From JACQSR01 sp042577505 (GTDB lineage: Archaea > Nanobdellota > Nanobdellia > Woesearchaeales > JACQSR01), in contig JBHPEA010000007.1 in assembly GCA_042577505.1 (NCBI GenBank), forward strand, positions 1 through 49,417: 49,417 bases of DNA. The letters are read 5' to 3'. The position numbers were made by a program, and so were the translations under genes. Numbering within the stretch: the first letter of the stretch is position 1; every line of letters starts with the position of its first letter. Shown piece by piece: positions 15,779-22,454 of this stretch. A model generated the notes under the pieces. The model did no database searches and had not been told where the DNA came from. It worked only from the letters and a program-made list of their open reading frames with translations.

Positions 15779-16361
15779 GAAAGGTGTGACCCTTTCCGTA
15801 AATTTCCTTGTTGTGTTGATAATCGCTCTTGTACTTTTTGGTATGGGTGTTAAATTGTTATGGGATATTTTTGCGAGTTCTTCTGATATTAGTCAATTGG
15901 CATGGGATGATTATAGGAAACAAATTGCTAACTTGCAATGTAGACCTGATGAGAGGGTTTGTTATGGTGTTGAACAGATTAGTGTAGAAAGGGGTGAAGT
16001 TGGGATATTTGGAGTTAAGGTAATTAATATTTTAGAAGCAGAAAATCCTCCGATTGGTTTTAAGATTGAAGTTAATCCTGCAAAATACATTAATAAAGAA
16101 GGGAATGTAACTCCATTCAATGAGGATAAAGTTGGATTGGATTGGGAAAGAGATTTAATTGATATAGAGAATAACGAAGAGTATACTTTTTTAATTGCTG
16201 TTTCACCAAAAAAACATGAGGCTTCTCCAGGGAAATATTCATTCACAGTTGATGTTACATGTGATGGTACCCAGGATGATCCTATGCGAAAAGCATGTGG
16301 ACAAGATCCTTTTCCAGGTTACACATATAGTTCTAATATTCTTTGGGTAAAGGTTCCATAA
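15771..16361 (+). CDS. Type IV pilin-like protein 3
   Basis: The basic HKKG is followed by VTLSVNFLVVLIIA and a hydrophobic helix. The mature part carries CRPDERVC, the block ISVERGEVGIFGVKVIN and a C-terminal motif YSSNILWVKV. It is closest to pilin 4; the two form a pair distinct from pilins 1 and 2. The start overlaps the lipoprotein stop by 8 nt. The cysteine pairs suggest an exported, oxidised domain. Confidence 0.7.
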   Translation: MHKKGVTLSVNFLVVLIIALVLFGMGVKLLWDIFASSSDISQLAWDDYRKQIANLQCRPDERVCYGVEQISVERGEVGIFGVKVINILEAENPPIGFKIEVNPAKYINKEGNVTPFNEDKVGLDWERDLIDIENNEEYTFLIAVSPKKHEASPGKYSFTVDVTCDGTQDDPMRKACGQDPFPGYTYSSNILWVKVP

Positions 16362-16399
16362 ACGAAAAGTTTTTATGGTAAGGTTGTTGAAAGTTGATT

Positions 16400-16972
16400 A
16401 TGAAGAAGGGAATTGAGCTTTCGATTAATTTCATTGTGATTATGATAATAGCTATTGCTCTTTTTGGATTAGGTGTTAAACTCTTAATTGATATTTTTGT
16501 AGGTTCTACAGATTTAGTCGGTAAGACATTTGAGGGATTGGGTAAAGATATTGATGACTTGGGATGTAGACCGGATGATAGGACCTGTTTTAGTGATGAT
16601 TTTTTAAGAATTGAGAAGGGAGATATTGGAGTAATAGGAGTAAAGGTATTCAACAATCTAGAATTAAATGGTGTTTTGTTTAACGTTATAGTTGAAAAAC
16701 AAAGAATACATAGAGGAGAAAATGTTACTTCTTGTGATGAAAAATGTGAGGAATTAGAGGTATTTATTGATGAAGGGAAGATTATTGATTCAAATGAAGA
16801 TTTTATTTTCGAAGTATTTTTTAAGCCCTCAGAAAAAGCTGAAGTTGCGGATTATTCTATGATTGTTAAGGTAGATTGTGATGTTAGTGGAGCTGATGGT
16901 GCTGATGCAACTGCACTAAGAAACTGTTTGGCTTATGGATCAAATATATTAACAATTAAGGTTGTTTCATAA
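16400..16972 (+). CDS. Type IV pilin-like protein 4
   Basis: KKG is followed by IELSINFIVIMIIA and a hydrophobic helix, the same plan as pilin 3. It has CRPDDRTC, then IEKGDIGVIGVKVFN, and ends in YGSNILTIKV. I start at the ATG at 16400; a TTG two codons upstream is possible. A TATA-like TTTTTATGG lies ~27 nt before the ATG, so it may have its own leaderless transcript. Its 3' end overlaps the convergent tpiA gene by 17 nt. Confidence 0.7.
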   Translation: MKKGIELSINFIVIMIIAIALFGLGVKLLIDIFVGSTDLVGKTFEGLGKDIDDLGCRPDDRTCFSDDFLRIEKGDIGVIGVKVFNNLELNGVLFNVIVEKQRIHRGENVTSCDEKCEELEVFIDEGKIIDSNEDFIFEVFFKPSEKAEVADYSMIVKVDCDVSGADGADATALRNCLAYGSNILTIKVVS

Positions 16973-17651
16973 TTTCTGAAAAAGATTTTGGATCTAAAGA
17001 TGCGCCTCCAACTAAAACTCCATCAATAACTTCTTTTTCCAAGTAACCTTTTGCGGATGAACCATTTACTGATCCCCCGTATACAACAGGAGCATCAAAT
17101 AAACCTTTAATTAAATTATGTACTTCAACAACTTGTTCTGGGGAAGCTTGTTTACCAGTACCAATTGCCCATATAGGTTCATAAGCTATTATAATATTCT
17201 TATCGACATCTTTTAAACATGTGTTAATTTGTTTCTTGATAACATCTTTAGTTTTATTATTATTACGTTCCTCAAGGGTTTCTCCTAAACACACTATAGG
17301 AATTAGACCATTCTTTTGTGCAGATTTGATTTTTAGGTTTATGAAATCGTCTGTCTCATTAAAATGGCGTCTTCTCTCAGAATGTCCTAGAATAACATAT
17401 TTACATCCAATTGATTTAAGCATTGTAGGGGAGATTTCTCCTGTAAAGGCACCTTTCAATTCATTATGCATATTTTGAGCTCCTAAGAGTATTTTCGTAT
17501 CCTTAATTGCCTCTAAGACATAAGATATTGAAACAAATGGTGGGCAAATAATGGTTTTATTAGAATTTTTTACATCCTTAATTTCATCAATAAAATCAAC
17601 GGACTCTTGGGGGGTCTTATTCATCTTCCAATTAGCTATTATAAGTTTCAT
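16956..17651 (-). CDS. tpiA: Triosephosphate isomerase, bacterial/eukaryotic type
   Basis: The enzyme interconverts dihydroxyacetone phosphate and glyceraldehyde-3-phosphate. Catalytic residues are all present: Lys9 in NWKMN, His90 in GHSERR and Glu158 in AYEPIWAIGTG, plus the phosphate-binding GGSVN and VGGASL. AYEPIWAIGTG is the bacterial/eukaryotic form; typical archaeal enzymes read AYEPPELIGTG. At 231 residues it is shorter than the usual ~250. It is coupled (20-nt overlap) to the membrane protein upstream. Confidence 0.95.
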   Translation of the reverse strand: MKLIIANWKMNKTPQESVDFIDEIKDVKNSNKTIICPPFVSISYVLEAIKDTKILLGAQNMHNELKGAFTGEISPTMLKSIGCKYVILGHSERRRHFNETDDFINLKIKSAQKNGLIPIVCLGETLEERNNNKTKDVIKKQINTCLKDVDKNIIIAYEPIWAIGTGKQASPEQVVEVHNLIKGLFDAPVVYGGSVNGSSAKGYLEKEVIDGVLVGGASLDPKSFSEIMKQP

Positions 17652-18066
17652 ATAATGCTACACGCTTCTTGGTATATTTAAATATTCCTATACTCACTAC
17701 TATTAATATTACTGAGAATACGAAGCTTTTAGAGACTATAATGAAGTAATTCAAGATCGTGATATTTAGGAATTTTAAGATAAATGGAAGCAAAGTAACT
17801 GAAAAGAAAATTAATAGAAAGACTGTAAATAACCCACCAAAAATAAAAGTAGAAACTAATGAATAAATTATCTTTTTCTCAATTTTTTGTAAAGAGATTA
17901 TTAAAAAAAGTAGGAAAATTATAGTTAATGTTACAACCTTCCATATTGATAATGCAATGGCTGTATATTCGTTAAATATTGTAGATTTAAAAGCTGTTAA
18001 AAGTACAAATAATGGAAGAAGGAACATTGTACTTACTATAAAAAAGATTGATATTAACCGTCTCAT
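17632..18066 (-). CDS. Hypothetical four-helix membrane protein
   Basis: The 144-residue protein has four long hydrophobic segments joined by short loops, and basic residues at both the N-terminus (MRRL) and near the C-terminus (YTKKR). No family is recognised. It overlaps the tpiA start by 20 nt and lies 31 nt after the preceding hypothetical gene. Confidence 0.6.
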   Translation of the reverse strand: MRRLISIFFIVSTMFLLPLFVLLTAFKSTIFNEYTAIALSIWKVVTLTIIFLLFLIISLQKIEKKIIYSLVSTFIFGGLFTVFLLIFFSVTLLPFILKFLNITILNYFIIVSKSFVFSVILIVVSIGIFKYTKKRVALYETYNS

Positions 18067-18097
18067 TTAAAAGGGAAAGTTATAATTTTTTATTAAG

Positions 18098-18532
18098 TTA
18101 TTGTTTAAGAACTATTTTTCTCTTCTTTCTTATAATAATCTTCTCGGTAATTTCTTCGATAACTACTTCTTTTACTTTTAATAGCGCTTTTTCAATCTCA
18201 TTTCTATTATCTGTAGCGATAGTCTTACTTTCAGCGCTAGCTGGTGCTGAAGGCATAACAACTCTTTGAGGTACGTAAACTTCTAATGGTGGTCCTCTAA
18301 GAGATTCACTAAATTCTTTGAACCCTTTATCATATTGAGGATCGACTTTACTATATCTAATCTCATTTATTGATTCGCTTTCAGATTGTGAATAGAACAT
18401 TGCAGTGTATGATGGTAAATCTTCTTTTGAAAGAAATCTTACTGTTGCTCCATAATCTCCATGGGAGTCTACGTTGTATGAAGATGACTTGACAAGAACT
18501 TCATGTCCAGCTGAATATGGGTTATGATGCAT
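18098..18532 (-). CDS. Hypothetical protein, no recognised family
   Basis: The 144-residue soluble protein begins with MHHNPYSAGHEV. It has a middle segment rich in Ser/Glu/Tyr and a C-terminal amphipathic, probably coiled-coil stretch (EIEKALLKVKEVVIEEITEK) ending in a strongly basic IIIRKKRKIVLK. It starts one nt after the stop of the acidic gene upstream, so the two form a coupled pair and may make a complex through opposite charge (inference). Confidence 0.6.
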   Translation of the reverse strand: MHHNPYSAGHEVLVKSSSYNVDSHGDYGATVRFLSKEDLPSYTAMFYSQSESESINEIRYSKVDPQYDKGFKEFSESLRGPPLEVYVPQRVVMPSAPASAESKTIATDNRNEIEKALLKVKEVVIEEITEKIIIRKKRKIVLKQ

Positions 18533-18533
18533 T

Positions 18534-18920
18534 TTATTTCACCAAAAGGTCTTTTTCTGACTTAATTGCCTTATTTATAGCCTCATCAATGTTAGAGGTT
18601 TTCTTTTTCTTAACTTCTGGTTGTTTTTGTAACATTTCTTCTGATAATTTGGGTATTGTTAGTTCTTCTTCCTTCTGTTCTTCTTCAGTTTCTTCCTTTT
18701 TCACATCATTTTCTAAAGTGTCTTCTTCAGTCTCCTCTTCCTTATCCTTATCTTTGTCTTCTTCCCCCTTTTCTGTATTATAAATATCTGAGGAGTTAGT
18801 AGAGTTATATTTCTCATTACTGGAATAATCAGTCGATTCTTTTTCTTCGCTCTTTTCATATTTAGAAGAGTTATAACTAGAAAAAGGATTCTCCCAAGAT
18901 TTTTTTGCTTCATACGCCAT
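18534..18920 (-). CDS. Hypothetical acidic low-complexity protein
   Basis: The 128-residue protein is mostly Glu, Lys, Ser, Asp, Tyr and Asn. A Ser/Tyr/Asn-rich first third is followed by a long Glu/Lys/Asp stretch and a more ordered C-terminus (LTIPKLSEEMLQ, then DEAINKAIKSEKDLL). No membrane segment or known domain is seen. It is likely disordered. It is followed immediately by the basic-tailed partner gene. Confidence 0.55.
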   Translation of the reverse strand: MAYEAKKSWENPFSSYNSSKYEKSEEKESTDYSSNEKYNSTNSSDIYNTEKGEEDKDKDKEEETEEDTLENDVKKEETEEEQKEEELTIPKLSEEMLQKQPEVKKKKTSNIDEAINKAIKSEKDLLVK

Positions 18921-18981
18921 AATCCCTAAACCAGAATTTTCCCTTTATAAAGGTTACTATATTTACCACTAATAAGTGGTT

Positions 18982-19290
18982 TTATAGCTTATCACTAAGT
19001 TCTTGGAGTTTTTCTTCACTTACGCTTCCCACAACCCTGTCTACCTCATTACCATCTTTAAAGGTAACAATGCAAGGTATTGCCATAACATTGAATTTTT
19101 GTGCAATATCTCTACTTTCATCAATGTTAAGCTTGCAAAATTTGATATTTTTGTTCTTTTCAGATACCTTTTCAAAAGTAGGAGCAAAAGCCATACAGGG
19201 ACCACACCAAGGTGCCCAAAAATCAACAATTACTGGTTTGTCAGATTTAAGTACTTCTTTCTCAAAGTTTTCAGATGTTATCTCATTCAT
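18982..19290 (-). CDS. trxA: Thioredoxin
   Basis: The 102-residue thioredoxin has the active site WCGPC (Cys29, Cys32), a buried Asp in VDFWAPWC, and the cis-proline loop as IPC rather than the common IPT, giving an extra cysteine beside the active site. Its start overlaps the stop of the NfnB-like gene by 8 nt. This coupling to a flavoprotein reductase pair suggests it may be reduced by, or act with, that pair. This partner role is inferred; no conventional thioredoxin reductase is in the window. Confidence 0.95.
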   Translation of the reverse strand: MNEITSENFEKEVLKSDKPVIVDFWAPWCGPCMAFAPTFEKVSEKNKNIKFCKLNIDESRDIAQKFNVMAIPCIVTFKDGNEVDRVVGSVSEEKLQELSDKL

Positions 19291-20605
19291 TTTCTACCTC
19301 CACTTTAGGCTTTGTTAGATAATCATGTATAGATTTCGAAGCTTTTTTTCCAAGTGTTACTGATTCAACTACTGAATTGGCACCAGTAACTGCTCCTCCG
19401 GAAAAAATGCCATCAACTGATGTCATTAGATTATCATCAACGAAAATATTACCTCTAAGATTATGGTTGATATTTGCTTTGTTTACTACAACAGGGGATG
19501 CTGTAGATCCTAATGAAAGTATAATAAGATCTGCCTTTTCAATAAATTCGGATCCTTCAATCTCTGTAGATATACTATCTCCAATCTCGTTTTGTTCCGT
19601 TTTCATTTGAATTATCTCAACTGATTCCACTTTATCATCTCCAACATATTTTTTTGGAAGAGATAACATTAGGAATTTGATTCCTTCTTTTCTAGCGTCA
19701 ATAATGTTTGATTGTGATGCTTTTAAATCAGTGAATGTCTTATGATATAAAATAGTTACCTCTGATCCCAATCTAACTGCTAACCTGGCACAATCAAGGG
19801 CTGCATCATTACCCCCTACAACTATTACTTTCTTGGGATTAAATAATTCATTCTGAGGATCAAATATGTGTTGTTCTATGACGTTAATTCTGTAAAGAAA
19901 TTCGTTGCTAGTTATAATATTTTGAAGATGTTCTCCCTCAATGTTCATATAAGTGGGGAGACTTGAGCCTGTTGATATATAAATGGCACTAAATTTCTTC
20001 ATAAGCTCTGGGATAGATAATAACCTCCCAACAACTGAATTTGTAATGAATTTTATACCAAGAGAAGAGAGTTTATTTGTATGGCTATCTATCAAGGTGT
20101 GTGGGAATCGGAAATTTGGGATTCCGTATTTTAATATTCCACCTGGTGAATGTAATGCTTCGAATACAGTCACATCGTAACCCATGAGAGCTAGATCTTC
20201 AGCACATGACAATCCTGAGGGCCCAGATCCAACAATAGCAATTTTCTTTGATCTTTTCGATGCGTTTTTTTGTTTAAACTCTCCGTTTTCAGATACAAAT
20301 CTTTCCAATTTACCGATTTGAATAGGGTGATCTAGAACTTGGCTACAAGCACCTTCGCACATTTCTTCCTTAGGACATAATCTAGAACATGCAAAAGGCA
20401 TATTGTTTGAGGATCTAATAATTTTATAAGCTTCGTCAATGTTTCCTTTCTTTATATTCTTTATAAAACTAGGAATATCAATATTGGCTGGACAATGCTG
20501 AACACAATTTGGTTCCTTACAGTTCTTGCACCTTTTACATTCGTTCTTAGCATCATCTAGATTCATAACTTGTTCAATTTCTTCAAAAGAGCGTACTTTA
20601 CTCAT
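19283..20605 (-). CDS. NfnB/GltD-like FAD and Fe-S oxidoreductase subunit
   Basis: The 440-residue protein belongs to the glutamate-synthase-small-subunit/NfnB family. Cysteines for two N-terminal [4Fe-4S] clusters are intact: C26, C29, C34, C38 and C73, C77, C83, C87. The FAD site VGSGPSGLSCAEDLA starts near 125, and the NAD(P) site VVGGNDAALDCARLA lies in the middle. Two differences stand out: the FAD-binding GGD near the C-terminus reads GGA (403-405), and the usual YRR that contacts NADPH reads YHK. It is coupled to an NfnA-like gene (8 nt) and to thioredoxin (8 nt). Relatives include NfnAB and sulfide dehydrogenase SudAB. Confidence 0.85.
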   Translation of the reverse strand: MSKVRSFEEIEQVMNLDDAKNECKRCKNCKEPNCVQHCPANIDIPSFIKNIKKGNIDEAYKIIRSSNNMPFACSRLCPKEEMCEGACSQVLDHPIQIGKLERFVSENGEFKQKNASKRSKKIAIVGSGPSGLSCAEDLALMGYDVTVFEALHSPGGILKYGIPNFRFPHTLIDSHTNKLSSLGIKFITNSVVGRLLSIPELMKKFSAIYISTGSSLPTYMNIEGEHLQNIITSNEFLYRINVIEQHIFDPQNELFNPKKVIVVGGNDAALDCARLAVRLGSEVTILYHKTFTDLKASQSNIIDARKEGIKFLMLSLPKKYVGDDKVESVEIIQMKTEQNEIGDSISTEIEGSEFIEKADLIILSLGSTASPVVVNKANINHNLRGNIFVDDNLMTSVDGIFSGGAVTGANSVVESVTLGKKASKSIHDYLTKPKVEVENE

Positions 20606-21377
20606 TGTATTTTTTTCCTAACCTTCCTAGAAGTTCACGGAAATCGATTGTATGCGCGTCGAATTCTGGACCATCAATTGTGGCAAATTTAATCTTTTCA
20701 TCAATCCTAATCCTGCATGTTCCTGAAAGTCCAATGGGGTCTATCATTTGAGGATTTACAATTGCTCGAGTTTTTACTCTTTGTTTTGTGAATTTTGATA
20801 CATCTTTCATGAAAGAAGGTGAACCAGAAATAATAGCTAATTCAAATGGGAGGATGGATTCATGAAATATATTTCTAAGGTGAAAAGGTACATCTCCTTT
20901 AAGCCCCTTGCTTCCATCTTCGGTGCAAAAAAACAGATTTTTTGTTACGTCTTTTAATTTGTCTTCCCAATAAAGTAATTTCTTGTTATTTGCTCCGACA
21001 ATTATTGATGATTGGATTTTCTTATCTTTGTAAATTTTTGCAATATTGTAAATTGTAGGAATACCATATGAGTCGGTAATTAAACAAATATTTTCAATTT
21101 CTTCTACACCTGTTTGGTTTCCAATTGGTCCTACAACATCACTTACTTTGTCATTTTTCTTTAGATTAAATAAATCTTTTGAGGAATTTCCTTTAACAAT
21201 AACTGATATTGATTTTCTTTTTGTCGTTCCTACGGGAACACACACAAAAGAAGTCATTTCTTTTGGTCTGATAATTACGAATTGTCCTGGCCCTATCTTT
21301 TTTGCAATTTCTGGTGCTTCAAGCTCAAGGAGATAGGTATTTTCAGCAATCTTTTGTTTCTTTAGTACCTTATTCAT
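20598..21377 (-). CDS. Divergent NfnA-like flavoprotein subunit lacking two cluster cysteines
   Basis: The 259-residue protein follows the NfnA/PyrK plan: FAD-binding barrel, Rossmann nucleotide domain, C-terminal [2Fe-2S] site and the family tail IDGPEFDAH. In known NfnA the cluster uses Asp and three Cys with spacing 5, 3 and 12. Here those positions are Asp213, Ser218, Cys221 and Thr233, so two of three cysteines are gone though the spacing is kept. The nucleotide-binding GGG-x-G reads TDSYG. Loss of the cluster, and of ordinary electron bifurcation, is likely. It overlaps the NYN gene by ATGA. Confidence 0.78.
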   Translation of the reverse strand: MNKVLKKQKIAENTYLLELEAPEIAKKIGPGQFVIIRPKEMTSFVCVPVGTTKRKSISVIVKGNSSKDLFNLKKNDKVSDVVGPIGNQTGVEEIENICLITDSYGIPTIYNIAKIYKDKKIQSSIIVGANNKKLLYWEDKLKDVTKNLFFCTEDGSKGLKGDVPFHLRNIFHESILPFELAIISGSPSFMKDVSKFTKQRVKTRAIVNPQMIDPIGLSGTCRIRIDEKIKFATIDGPEFDAHTIDFRELLGRLGKKYNE

Positions 21378-21874
21378 TTTTTTATTAGTACTTTATTTTT
21401 AATTTGATCTAAATCTAGGAAATCGTCAGTTTGATCTTTTAATCTTGATGAAGAAGATTTGCCAAAAGAGATAACTTCGGCTCTGCATCCTAATGCTTGG
21501 ACATGTTCTAAGAGATCTTTGAAATCACCATCACCTGATACTAAAACAACAACATCTAATTTTGAGGCTAATCTCATAATATCCATAGCAATTCCAACAT
21601 CCCAATCTCCTTTCTTTTTTCCACCAAAGAAAATCTGAATGTCTTTTGCTTTAACTTCAAAACCGATTCTTTCTAAAGCCTCAAAGAAGTTCTTTTCATC
21701 TTTAACATCTGCTTTGATTACATATGCTATTGCTCGAATTAGTTGTCTTCCTTTAATTGCTTCTCTTAAGATTGCTGAGAAATTAACTTTTGCTTCATAG
21801 AGATTAATAGCAGAATAGTACATATTTTGTACATCGACAAATACCCCAATACGTTGAGTCCTATGTTTCGGCAC
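21374..21874 (-). CDS. NYN (PIN-like) domain protein, LabA/DUF88 family
   Basis: NYN domains are PIN-like, metal-dependent RNase folds. Acidic residues are in place: VFVDVQNMYY near the start, KGDWDVGIAMD in the middle and VSGDGDFKDLL before the last strand. I choose GTG at 21874, which follows AGAGGG by 6 nt and avoids overlapping the zinc-ribbon gene. The ATG at 21937 is an alternative that would add 21 residues. It is coupled by ATGA to the NfnA-like gene. RNA cleavage is a family-based expectation only. Confidence 0.85.
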   Translation of the reverse strand: MPKHRTQRIGVFVDVQNMYYSAINLYEAKVNFSAILREAIKGRQLIRAIAYVIKADVKDEKNFFEALERIGFEVKAKDIQIFFGGKKKGDWDVGIAMDIMRLASKLDVVVLVSGDGDFKDLLEHVQALGCRAEVISFGKSSSSRLKDQTDDFLDLDQIKNKVLIKK

Positions 21875-21896
21875 CTTTAACCCTCTTTTTGCCAAT

Positions 21897-22055
21897 CTAA
21901 GTTTTAGAGATTGGTTCTTCAAAACCACAATCTTCACAAACTAATTTACTTTGATCTTCATTAAATTGTAATGAAAGACCGTTACATTTGGGGCAACGTT
22001 TTGTAATAGAAACTTTTTCCAACCCCTTTTTTAAACTCTCCTCATCACCATCCAT
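21897..22055 (-). CDS. Stand-alone TFIIB-type zinc ribbon protein, 52 residues
   Basis: A 52-codon frame encodes CPKC, 15 residues, then CEDC, flanked by acidic/basic linkers. The 15-residue spacing and the pattern of the strand between are the same as in the zinc ribbon of the TFB encoded at 24622-25542. There is no cyclin-fold part. The ATG at 22055 has TA-rich promoter-like sequence about 26 nt upstream, and a 6-bp inverted repeat (22056-22061/22072-22077) sits at the start. It heads the NYN-Nfn-thioredoxin operon. It could be a transcription-related factor or an RNA-binding zinc protein. Confidence 0.7.
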   Translation of the reverse strand: MDGDEESLKKGLEKVSITKRCPKCNGLSLQFNEDQSKLVCEDCGFEEPISKT

Positions 22056-22153
22056 GCTATCATTGAGAATGGATAGCCCTTTTTAATTGTTTCGGTATTT
22101 GTTTATTAAAGGATAACAAAATAATATAAATAATTATATTCTTTTTACAAGAA

Positions 22154-22453
22154 ATGAAATCTTTTGAAGAAAAAGTTTTAGAAAAATGTAAATTGATTCC
22201 AAAAGGTAAAGTTTCTACCTATAAGGGATTGGCTAAAGCTGTTAATTCTGTTGGTTACCGTGCAGTAGGTCAGGTTTTGAAAAAGAATAAATATCCAATC
22301 AAGATTCCTTGTCATAGAGTAGTTAACTCAGATGGAAGTGTTGGTAATTACTCTGGTCCTGGTAAAAAGAAAGGAAAGGTGTTCTTATTAAGGAAAGAGG
22401 GTGTAGAAATTAAGGAAGGAAGGATTGATTTGAAAAAATACCTGTTCAAATAA
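22154..22453 (+). CDS. ogt: Methylated-DNA-cysteine methyltransferase (MGMT/Ogt), single domain
   Basis: The 99-residue protein is the DNA-binding/active-site domain of O6-alkylguanine-DNA alkyltransferase. IPCHRVV carries the acceptor cysteine (about residue 53), preceded by the winged-helix recognition segment around GYRAVGQVLKKNK with the arginine finger. The N-terminal domain of the longer forms is missing, as in ATL-like short proteins, but unlike ATL proteins the cysteine is present. TATAAATAA lies about 25 nt before the ATG (leaderless). Confidence 0.92.
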   Translation: MKSFEEKVLEKCKLIPKGKVSTYKGLAKAVNSVGYRAVGQVLKKNKYPIKIPCHRVVNSDGSVGNYSGPGKKKGKVFLLRKEGVEIKEGRIDLKKYLFK

Positions 22454-22454
22454 A

